Of a stretch of 14,121 bases of DNA, positions 1 to 7,978 are shown in pieces. The stretch spans positions 1 to 14,121 of the forward strand of contig CALSCO010001095.1 in assembly GCA_943704415.1 (NCBI GenBank). Direction: 5' to 3'. This stretch comes from Parvularia atlantis (lineage: Eukaryota > Opisthokonta > Rotosphaerida). Numbering within the stretch: the stretch's first letter is position 1; each line of letters starts with the position of its first letter. The notes under the pieces were generated by a model. It made no database searches. It was not told the origin of the DNA and was given only the letters and a program-made list of their open reading frames with translations. Both the position numbers and the translations under genes were made by a program.

Positions 1-32
1 CTGGCCCCCCCCCCTGCGCGCTCCACGCGCAG

Positions 33-1322
33 AGCACGCCCGCGCCCGCCTCGACCGCGGCCGGCGCGCCCGGCGCCAACGAGACGCACACGCAGGAGCT
101 CAACGGCGTGTTCCTGAAGCGCGTGCCGACGACGGCGGCCGGCGCGGCCGTGCCCGCGTACGACTACCACCTCGACAACAAGCGCGACTACCGCGTGCGC
201 GTCGCGATGGAGTTCACGGGCGCGAACCTCAAGGTTGCGCCGGGCAAGGGCGCCAAGCAGATCGTGCGTGTGACGTGCAGTTGCGACGCTCCGGTGCCGT
301 ACCGCTCACGCGCCGCCCTCGGCAGAGCCCGCTCGCGATCGAGACCGTGCTCGAGAAGGGCGCGAGCGGTGTGTGCGCGGTCGTCACGGCCGCCGACGGC
401 AAGACCGACTTCTCGTTCTCGGCCGAGGTCAAAGTGTACCCGGACCAGGAGGACATCCGCGTGGCCGATCTCGAGGGTGCGCCACAACTGCCGCCGCCAC
501 CGCTGCTGCAAGTCGGTGCCGTTGCCGACGCGGGGCCGCGCTGCAGGCGTCAAGTTGCACACGACCGTGACGTACGAGGACATGCTCACGGTCATGACGT
601 TCGAGGCCGAGAACACGCGCAAGTTTGACGTCGAGGTCGTGCTCGATCTCAAGGTGCGCGCGCCCGCGTCGCCATGCATCGGTACCTGACGCCGTGGCGT
701 GCACAGGGCAACCTTGTGCAGCAGAGCGGCCCGATGCCGCTGACCAAGATCGTGCCGCAGGGCAAGCGCGTCGCGCTCGGCTCAGCCAAGAGCGACAACG
801 AGATCGAGTCGTCGTGGAAGTGGTGCGTGCTTTCCGTGCTCTTGCGGCGGCGGCTCAAGGCCAGCGCAGGCAGCAGGTCACCGACGGCGTGCCCACGCCG
901 GTCGTCCCGCCGGGCGCGACGGTCAGCGGCAACCGTATCACGCAGACGTCGGAGCTGAAGGGCGTGACGCTGAAGCAGGTGCGTGGGCGCGCAAGCTCCC
1001 CGCGTGGCGGCTGGGCTGACCGGTCGCCCGCGTACAGACGATGACGCCCGGCGACCCGACCCTGATCGAGTTCGAGGTCGTCAACAGCCGCGACAAGAAG
1101 ATCGCCGTGTCGATCGACCTTGAGACGGACGGGTACGTCAACTTCCGCGGCCAGCCGCGCCCGCTGACGGGCGAGATCTTTGCGAACGTGCGTGCGGTGT
1201 GCGGTCGCGCCGTGTCTCTCGTGCTCACGCCGCATCCGGCCGCACAGCAAACGGCGTTCGTGGGCGTGGTCGAGATCAAGGGCGACGCGACGGTCAACTG
1301 GAAGTACAAGGAGGACGCGTGA
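33..1322 (+). CDS. 3' part of an unrecognised protein with repeated beta-rich domains (partial)
   Basis: The gene starts left of the window; bases 1-32 look like the end of an intron (C-rich, ending gcgcag). Exons I read: 33-263, 326-476, 547-653, 707-822, 870-978 and 1038-1322 (TGA). The introns are 47-70 nt with gtgcg donors and cag acceptors. The visible 332 residues begin with an Ala/Pro/Thr linker, then hold about three similar blocks of alternating hydrophobic residues. Each block has a [polar]-N/D-x-x-x-[KR]-x-[hydrophobic]-x-[hydrophobic] strand followed by D/E-L-x-x-G; the last two end in SSWKW and NWKYK. This looks like tandem beta-sandwich domains. They are loosely reminiscent of the C-terminal beta domains of protist calpain-like proteins, but I see no catalytic residues here and give no function. 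The frame stays open across all five splices. Confidence 0.7.
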
Positions 1323-1434
1323 GGGGGAGCAATGCCTTGTCCATGCTTGGTTTTCCGGTGTGCCGCCACACGGCCGTGAGTGCACGCGCTCGACGCTCGA
1401 CATTGCGACGTCTGGGCGATCGGCTGGTGCCAGC

Positions 1435-2445
1435 ATGGACGGTGGGCGGTCGCCGTGCTCTCGCGCGTTCGGCGGCCTCATTCGCGCGCGCCGCAGCCGC
1501 CCCCGCCGCCCCTGCCGCCCCTGCCGCGCCCGTCGCGCCCGCCGCGCCGCCCGCGTCCAAGGTCGTGCCGGTGCAGAAGGAGAAGCTCGTGATCGACCGC
1601 GAGAAGGCGCGCGTCCTCTCTCTGTGCTTGGTGCGCGACGCTGACTTGTGCGGCCGCCAGACGTGCCCGTTCCTGCTGCGCCTGTTCACGAAGGAGGGCG
1701 CGCACCACCGGTACGTCGTGCGCCTTGTGCGGCGGCGGCGCAGCGGGCTGACGGCGGCGCAGGCTCGAGGATTACAAGTTTGACGTACAGCCCTTTGTCG
1801 ATGAGCTGCAGATCTACACCTGGCACGGCGGCCGCAATGCGTCACACGCGCGCTGACCCGGGGGGAGACGCGCGGCCGCAGGCGCGATGCGACGCTCAAG
1901 GAGATCTGCACGCTCATCAAGGAGGTCAAGACGAGCGCGCAGCACAAGGATGTGCACTTCACCGTGCGCCTGGTGTGCGCCGTCGCCATCGCTCGCGCGC
2001 ATCGGTCACGTGCACTCACGCCGGCGCAGGTGTTTGTGACGCCGCGCGGGCTGTACGAGATGCGCGACCTCGGCACCGTCTCTAACGCGCACAAGGGCGA
2101 TGACGACGACAAGACGCTGCACGACCTCAAGTTCACCACGGGCGACTACCTTGACGTCGCGATCATGCGCGGGCCAGGTGCGGGTCGTGTGCATGCGTGT
2201 GCCGTGCGCCGGGCTGCACGCTGACGAGCGACGATGCAGTACGCGCGTCGAGGGACTTTGGCGGCGCGCGGCCACCGCTCGACCGGCGTCCCTTCGACCG
2301 CGACCGCGACCGCGATTTCCGCGGCCCGCCGCCGCGCGACAACCGTGACTTCCGCGACAACCGCGACCGCGACCGCGACCGTGACCGTGACCGTGACCGT
2401 GACCGCGACGCGCGCGACCGCGACGACCGCCGCGTCAACCGCTGA
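1435..2445 (+). CDS. SAP18: SAP18 homologue with Ala/Pro N-terminus and Arg-Asp repeat tail
   Basis: SAP18 is a ubiquitin-fold nuclear protein of the Sin3-HDAC corepressor and of the ASAP/PSAP complexes (with RNPS1 and Acinus or Pinin) at the exon junction. Exons: 1435-1441, 1497-1606, 1661-1710, 1763-1840, 1882-1972, 2030-2177, 2240-2445; 229 residues against about 150 in animals. Family hallmarks are LVIDREKTCPFLLRLF, DELQIYTW, ATLKEICTLIKEV, Y-E-M-R-D-L-G and the closing TGDYLDVAI. The fold spans about residues 30-161. It is preceded by an Ala/Pro-rich stretch and followed by 68 residues rich in Arg-Asp pairs. I chose the start because ATGGACG plus a gt...ctcat...cag intron joins exactly in frame to the Ala/Pro run. 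Intron 1607-1660 begins with GC. Intron 1841-1881 has a weak gtcaca donor. The gene starts 112 bp after the preceding stop. Confidence 0.9.
1607..1660 (+). other. GC-AG intron in SAP18
   Basis: A 54-nt intron starting gcgcgcg and ending gccag, with ctgac about 20 nt before the acceptor. Removing it restores the family's contiguous DREK-TCPF. No GT lies at the required junction. The length is a multiple of three and the interval has no stop, so retention would insert 18 residues. Confidence 0.75.
2298..2442 (+). repeat. Hexamer repeat (gaccgc/gaccgt) encoding Arg-Asp dipeptides
   Basis: Degenerate copies of gaccgc/gaccgt, most regular at about 2364-2409, encode alternating Arg and Asp in the SAP18 tail. 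Synonymous C/T changes between copies break the perfect DNA repeat while keeping the peptide. Confidence 0.85.
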
Positions 2446-2519
2446 GCGATGCGCCTGCCGCCGAAAGAGCGGCGGAGCGTGTGTGCACGTGTGTCGTCGT
2501 GCCTATCGCAGTCAAACCG
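2446..2519. other. Convergent spacer between SAP18 and the MYSM1-like gene
   Basis: Only 74 bp separate the SAP18 TGA from the TAG of the opposite-strand gene. The two 3' UTRs must be very short or overlap. No AATAAA-type signal is present. Confidence 0.7.
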
Positions 2520-5500
2520 CTACATGGTCATTATCAGGTCCCGCAGTCGCGCGAGGAACGCCTGGCGCGCGTCCTCAGGCGCAAAAATGTGCCCCGCTAG
2601 CGACTCGAACAGCTTCTCGCCGCGCGTGAGCGACTCGCCCTTGCGGTAGGGCTCGTGCAGATTGACGCGCCTGTGGCCGGGCATCAGAGACCGCACGGCC
2701 ATTCGGCAGCGGCCAACGCACTCGCTGTAGCTCGCGTACTTGTGGTACAGCGCCGCCAGCGCCTGGAACAGGTCCTCCGGCAGCGCCTCGTCCTGGTGGA
2801 TCGTCTTGTCGCACGTGACCGGGTTCCCTGCGGTCACACGGCGATGAGCTGCGCTGCAGTCTCGCACGCGCGGCCACGCACGCAGCGACGCGGCCGGGTC
2901 GGACCAGTTGACGTCGACCGAGAGCACCTGGAACAGCGACGCGTTGGACGGGTACCGCTTGTCGTACGGGCTGACGATGACGCCGATGAAGGGCTCGACG
3001 CCGCTGTCGGTGCGGAAGAGCAACTGGCGCGCGCGCGTCGCATCAGGCCCGCACCGTAGCCAGGCACAGCGCGCGCACCTGGTACGCCGTCTGGTTCTCG
3101 ATGTCGCGGATGGACGGGTTGGGCGCGAACGTCGGGTGCGAGTGGTACCAGCCCACGGGCATGAAGCCGTTCCGGCTGAACGCGTCGCGCGCAGCCGTCT
3201 CCGACACCGGGTCCATCTCGCACTGTGCCCAGTGCGGCGTCAGCAGCTTGTCTCACCGCCGGCCTGCACGCTGCACCTGCATGCCCGTGCTCAGGCTGTT
3301 GCACGGGAAGACCATGCGCACCCACAGCTGCCGGGTCTGTGCGCGTTGCGCGCGCGAGCGTAAATGCCAGCTCGCCCACGATAGTGCCACGGCTGCGTGC
3401 GTGCCTCTGCGTCAAACTGCCCGCCCAGCAGCCCGATGACCTCGGTGTGCGCGAGGTGCGCGTGGAAGTCCATGACCATCTGCAGTGCCGTCAGCGCAGC
3501 TGCTGGCACAGTACGCACGAGCAGAGCACGCACGAGGCAGTTGGAGCGGATGACGACCTGGAACGGCGCGGGGTTGCTCAGCGTGTACCTGCGCTGAGCG
3601 CGTCAGCGGCGCGCCGTCCGCGGCTCGCACGACTACCGCCGCACCGTGCAGGCGCAACGAGGCGGAACGGGTCGTAGCCGTTGTCGGCCTCGTCGGCCTC
3701 GCCCGCGGCGCGCGCCAGACGCTGCTGCACCCGGATGTAGTACGACGCGCGCTTGGTTCTGAACGCGCGCATCAGAGCCCAAACAGCCGCGTGTGTGCGG
3801 CGCACCGCGGCACGTCCTCTGAGTCGACGATCTCGGACGCGTCAAAGTAGCGCGCGTTGATAGCTTCGAGCCGCTGCTGCTCGATCAGTTCATCCATCTC
3901 GGCCTTGCTGCGGTGCGTGATCGTCTTTGTCCTGTGGCAGGGCGTCATGGGGCCACCGCACAGCCACTGGCCCGCACGCACCCGACGGCCACTGCTCTCC
4001 TCGGCCGCGACCGTGTCCCGTCGCTCTCTGCGCCGCGGTTGGACCCCGCGCATGCCTTGCCGCTGCGGCGCACCGTAGATCGCCATGTCGGCGTCGTCCG
4101 ACTCGCTGCCCGTGTCCGTGGCCGGCTGAGGCCGCCGTGCCCGCACAGGCCGCGGATGCCCCGCGTTGATGAAGCCACCGGCCTCGAGAAAGTCAAACAC
4201 TTTGCCGATTGCGTTGACGTCGCCGCAGTTCTGGCTCCCGCACACGCGCGGTCAGCAAACGGACGCATAGCTTGACAGAGAACACGCCGCACCTTGAGCC
4301 CCTGGCGCGCGTACGTCTTGCTGATCGGGTACGGCCGGTTTGCGAGCCACGCCTTGACAATGTGGTCGCGGATGCGCTTGTACCGCTCAGGCGTCTTGGC
4401 GATCGAGCCGGGGAAGTACAGCGGGTTGCCCGCGCGCTCCTCGTCCGTGATCTCGTCCAAGCTGAGCGTCTGCGCGGCGATCGCGCTTGAGCGTGCGAGC
4501 AGACGCGCCGCCAGGGAACGAGCGGCACCCGTTCCGCGACCGGCTCGTCGTACGCCAGGTCTGGCTCGTCATCGTGCTTCACGGCCACCTCGCGCGGCAC
4601 CGCCGCTGGTGCTGCTGGTGCGGGCGGCGCGGGTGGTGTTGCGGTTCTCGCCTCGGGCTCTGCGGCCGCCTCGTCGCAAACTGCTGTCCCGCCGTCGTCG
4701 CCGTCGTCCCTGTCGTTGCCGCTCGGCATGCCCTCGGGGATCGTGAGTGCCTGGCCGGCGCGACGTCAGCGCCGACCGCGAGCACGCTGCCGCGGCGCGC
4801 ACCTCGACCGCAAACCCCTCGGGCGGCGCCACCACAGTAACGACCGGCGGCGGCGTGGGCTCGGCGTCACTGCCACCGACGTCGAGGTCGTCCTCATCCT
4901 CGTCGTCATCGCCGTCCTCGTCGCCCTCGCCGTCGTCACCGTCGTTGTCGTCCGCGCCGTCACCATCGCTGTCGTCTGCACCGCTCGCGCCGTTTGCGGA
5001 GCTGCTGACCGCGACGGCCACGCCGCTGCTCGAGCCCGCGACGATGTTCTGCAGGGTGACGACGTCGGCGCGTGCCGAGCGCTTCGTGCCGCGTCGTTTC
5101 TGCTTCTTCGCGGCCTGTGCGCAGGCAGCGTGAGGGCAGCCGCACGCAGACAGACGCCCGGCACCTTCTCGCGCGCGGCGTGCTTGGCGCCAAGTTCGCG
5201 CATCTCGGGCGTGATCGTCTGCGTCGGACTGTGAGGCTGCTGGTGCCTTCGCGGGCTGCGCACCAGCTTGCCGCGCAGGGACAACTGCCGCGCGTGGTTC
5301 TTGACCTGCAGCGCGTTGCGCGAGCCGATCAGCCGTGAGATCTCCTTCCAGTTGCCGTAGCCCTTGCGCGTCTGCGTCGTGCGTGAGCGCCTCACGACCG
5401 CCAGCAGTTTGCGCGCCGCACCAGCCCCGCCATGAACAGCTGCTCCTCAACAGGCGTCCAGCGCGTCTTGTGCGACGGCAGGTTGGCGCTCGACCGCGGC

Positions 5501-6110
5501 GACGCCAGGTTGTACGTGAGCAGCGCGGCGAGCCCCGGTGCCGCCGCGGCGACGGCCGACGTCGCCTTGTCGCCTGCGGACGGCGCAGCCGGCATCGCCA
5601 CGCGCGCGCGCCGCTTGACCTTGGCGGTGGCGTCGGACGACACGTCGGCAGCTGGCCGCTTGCCCGGCGAGACGTCGCCCTTACCGCCGCGCCGGCCGCG
5701 CCCGGCGTAGAACCTTCGCGAGCCCCGCGAGATCAGCGACTGGACGGCTGACGGCGGCAGGCGCGGCGCGCATACTCCTCCTCCTGCAGCATCTGCTCGA
5801 TCAGCGCGCGGCTGTCGGCGTCCATGTCGGCACCGGCCGTCCACTTCTGCAGGCGCCGCGTCAGTCGGCCGTGCCGCCTGCTCGCGACGTGCCGTGCCGC
5901 GCACCGTGTCGATGATCCACGTTGGGTCGGCCGCGGTCAGCGCTGCGGCGGGCGCGCTGCTGCTGGCGGGCGCGTGCGCCACGGGCGCAAGCGCATCGGG
6001 CGGGAGGCCGTCGACCACGGCGTCGTCCGTGTCGATGTCGAGCGCTGCGCGGGCCGCGTGAGTGTGCGGGCGCCGCATCGTTGGGCACATCCACCTTCTT
6101 CGTCGGCCAT
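2520..6110 (-). CDS. MYSM1: MYSM1-like histone H2A deubiquitinase (SANT-SWIRM-JAMM)
   Basis: Predicted zinc isopeptidase removing ubiquitin from histone H2A. Exons, 5' to 3': 6110-6089, 6044-5905, 5846-5776, 5713-5422, 5371-5264, 5218-5165, 5114-4803, 4750-4529, 4469-4293, 4230-4074, 4027-3982, 3931-3806, 3758-3645, 3588-3534, 3479-3405, 3336-3277, 3222-3079, 3023-2882, 2827-2520; 874 residues (human about 830). In order: an [11 protein letters not shown] motif near residue 70; SANT at about 161-208 ([20 protein letters not shown]); an acidic linker; SWIRM at about 408-490 ([16 protein letters not shown]); JAMM at about 615-760. The catalytic set is intact: Glu645 in [10 protein letters not shown], and His704, His706, Ser714 and Asp717 in [14 protein letters not shown]. 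The NSLSTG segment of the family is also present. The start ATGGCCGACGAA was chosen because its splice (ctcac branch site) gives an in-frame acidic N-terminus. Least certain: donor 4528 (4504 is possible) and introns 4073-4028 and 3981-3932. Confidence 0.9.
3337..3404 (-). other. GC-AG intron inside the JAMM domain
   Basis: A 68-nt intron starting gcacgc and ending cacag. It is placed so that the segment between GLLGG and PCNSLSTG has 15 residues, the same number I recall for animal MYSM1. The nearest GT (in CGTGGGC) is in the wrong phase. No clear CTSAY branch motif is seen here. Confidence 0.65.
4860..4980 (-). repeat. Low-complexity GAC/GAN tract encoding an acidic linker
   Basis: Trinucleotide-like purine-rich repeats on the coding strand encode a long Asp/Glu/Gly run between the SANT and SWIRM domains of the MYSM1-like protein. 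Codon changes inside it suggest an old repeat. Confidence 0.75.
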
Positions 6111-6143
6111 ACGTCACGGTAGCGATCGAACAGCACACAGCAG
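6111..6143 (-). promoter_or_regulatory. 33-bp spacer between SNIP1 stop and MYSM1-like start
   Basis: The whole interval between the SNIP1 TGA and the MYSM1-like ATG is 33 bp. It must hold the 3' end of one transcript and the 5' end of the next, unless they overlap or are co-transcribed. No promoter motif is recognisable. Confidence 0.6.
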
Positions 6144-7246
6144 TCATACAGCGGCGTCGGCAGGCTCTATGAGCAGCACGTACTCGCGCGTGCTCTGGCC
6201 AAACTGGAGCATGTCCTTCTCGCGCAACTCGATGTACCGCCGCGCCTCGATGCGGTCGCGGTTGAGGAACGTGCCGTTGGCGCTGTCGAGGTCGATGATG
6301 TATGGCCTGTGCACGCACGTCACATTGGCGACAGGCGCGCGGCGGACGCACGCACTTGACCGTGAGGATCGGCGTGCCGTCGGGGCGCGTCGTCTCAACC
6401 TGCCGGAACTGGATCACGGCGTGCTGCTTCGAGCACGACGGGTGGTCGGTCGGGATGTCGACGACCTGCGCCGCGGCAGCAGCAGTTAGCTCTGGCCAGC
6501 GCTGCACGCCCGCACGCACTGCGCGCTCGCGCCCGAGCAGGTACGCGCTCTGGCGGTAGATGCGCAGCGGCTCTGCTCGGCGTTCAGCGAAGGCACGAAG
6601 GGCAAATCACAACGCGCACCGAGCTGCTCGCTGCCCTTGAACACGTGCAGGCGCCAGCGCTTCTTGGGCTTCATGGCCTCGGCCGGCTCCGAGTACTTGA
6701 GCGTGACACCTGTGCGCGCGCGGGCGGGCGCGTCAGAGGTGCAGTGGGACAAGGAGGGCGCACGTGCCGTTGATCGTGTTGGTCTCGGCCGCGAGCTTGC
6801 CCGACAGGCCAAAGTTGGGCTTGACCTTAGGCGGGCCGCTCTCGGGCGCCTCGCCGTCGGGGCCCGCCACGGGCTGCTGCCTGTCACGCGCGCGCGTGTC
6901 AACGGCGCGATCACACAAGCACAGGTCACACCCGTAGCGCTCCGACTCGGGCAGCTGGCGCAGCGCCTCGGCCAGGCCGGCGTACTCGTCGCGCGGCGCG
7001 GGCATGCGGCGCGGCGGGCGCCCCTGCTGCTGCTGCTGCGGCGGCCGCTCGTGCCGCTGCTGCTGCTGAGGCGGCGGCGGCGAAGGGCTCCATCGGCGGC
7101 GCTGGGCCGACGGCGGCGACGGCGACCTGCTCGCGCGACGCCGCGGCGGCGATCGGTCCCTGGCGCAGTGCGTGCACGTGCGCGCGCAGACGTCGGCGAC
7201 GCGAGTGAGCCGCACGGTGCGCCGACGCCTGAGACGCGCACCCCAT
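6144..7246 (-). CDS. SNIP1: SNIP1-like FHA-domain spliceosome protein
   Basis: SNIP1 is a nuclear FHA protein of the activated spliceosome that also links to transcription and microRNA biogenesis in animals. Exons: 7246-7242, 7159-6932, 6880-6768, 6709-6620, 6572-6520, 6465-6356, 6306-6144; 253 residues, shorter than the roughly 400 of humans. The N-terminus is Arg/Ser/Pro-rich (RSPPRRRASRSPSPP) with two short Gln runs. Then come PNFGLSG, the linker KYSEPAEAMKPKKRWRL and a complete FHA domain with IYRQSAYLLGR, DHPSCSKQHAVIQFR, PYIIDLDSANGTFLN and a final EYVLL. These are near-identical to the family; the Arg, Ser and Asn positions that bind phosphothreonine are kept. The start is a 5-nt coding exon, ATGGG, which splices in frame to GDRSPPRRR. 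Intron 6767-6710 has a GC donor. Confidence 0.92.
6710..6767 (-). other. GC-AG intron in SNIP1
   Basis: A 58-nt intron starting gcacgtgcg and ending gcacag, with ctgac about 26 nt before the acceptor. Splicing G|GT here gives NTINGVTLKYSEP, the same length as the family's NT-x-x-G-V-x-x-KYSEP. The GT four bases downstream would break the frame. Confidence 0.75.
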
Positions 7247-7360
7247 CCGTCACGCTACTTGGGCGCTTGGCCACGCGAGCTGGCCCCGCCTATGCCAGAC
7301 GGGCCCGAAATTAATCCGTCTGGCACCGGGCGAGGGGCGGCTCGTTCTTGGTTGTGCCGT

Positions 7361-7380
7361 CTCTCTCTCTCTCTCTCTCT
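7361..7380 (+). repeat. (CT)10 microsatellite
   Basis: Ten CT dinucleotides, followed by a further pyrimidine-rich stretch to about 7400, in the divergent spacer upstream of SNIP1 and 14-3-3. Confidence 0.95.
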
Positions 7381-7800
7381 GCTGTCTGCTCTCCTCTGTC
7401 GCCGCCCGCGCGCGCCGTGCCGCGCCGCCCGCATGACGGCCGCACGACGGCCGCTGCGGGGGGACGGGGGCGGACGCGGCGCGGGGGCGACGAGGCGGGC
7501 GACGGGCCGTGAGAGCGCTTCTTTCTTTTGTTTTTTCCCTCTGCCTGCGTGGCGGCCGCGCCCCTTCTCGCCGGCTGCGCGCCGCGCCCCTTCCCGCGCC
7601 CGTGCGGCGCCGTCGCGCGGTCTCGAGCCGCGTGCGCGCCGCGGGGCGCCGCGGGAGACGGCGAGGGGGGAGAGGGCGGGCTGCGTGAAATATTTTTGCT
7701 ATTTCTGTGGTCTGGGCCGTGCCGCTGCTGCTTCCGCGCCGGTCCGTGACGGCGTCCCAGCGGCGTGCGCGCGTGATACGGCGGGTTTTTTTTCTTCGTC

Positions 7801-7822
7801 GCGTCCGCGTCGCGTCCGCGTC
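7801..7822 (+). repeat. Two tandem copies of an 11-bp unit
   Basis: The unit gcgtccgcgtc occurs twice in a row between the two T-tracts, about 160-180 bp upstream of the 14-3-3 start codon. A regulatory role is only a guess. Confidence 0.85.
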
Positions 7823-7978
7823 GCGCCCTCAGCCGTGCCTTTTTTTTTTTCTCCTCATCTCCGACGTGCGGCGCACTTGTCGTTTTCGGCCCGGTTTGAC
7901 GTCGCGAACGACCGCAGCGCGGCTTCTAGCCCCCTCCCCCTCGTCCCGCACCACCCCGCACAACCCACCCCGGACGTC

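Larger units (their letters stand above)
7247..7978. promoter_or_regulatory. Divergent promoter region between SNIP1 and 14-3-3
   Basis: This 732-bp interval has no convincing coding exon. It contains a (CT)10 tract at 7361-7380, an AT-rich island at about 7687-7705 (gaaatatttttgctattt), T-tracts at 7786-7793 and 7840-7850, and two copies of an 11-bp unit (gcgtccgcgtc) at 7801-7822. The features closest to the 14-3-3 ATG, including both T-tracts, lie 120-300 bp upstream of it. No TATA box stands out. Transcription start sites cannot be placed from sequence alone. Confidence 0.6.

Noticed and set aside
1343-1434. Unspliced upstream start for SAP18 at ATG 1343
   Set aside because: It would add an Arg/Ala-rich peptide of no recognisable type. 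The 1435 start with a standard short intron joins precisely to the Ala/Pro run.
3806-4230. Uninterrupted exon in the MYSM1-like gene
   Set aside because: The frame is open, but two gtgcg donors with branch-like motifs and cag acceptors (4073-4028, 3981-3932) together remove 96 nt and keep frame. I prefer the spliced model but am not certain.
4470-4504. 35-nt intron with gtctgc donor before SWIRM
   Set aside because: The donor at 4528 (gtgccg) gives a 59-nt intron in the same phase, matching the others in size and consensus.
6145-6147. ATGA overlap of the SNIP1 stop with an in-frame ATG for the MYSM1-like gene (termination-reinitiation)
   Set aside because: The ATG at 6147 opens a frame with no family resemblance. 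The ATG at 6110 plus a 44-nt intron with a ctcac branch site gives an acidic N-terminus and fits the window's splicing pattern.
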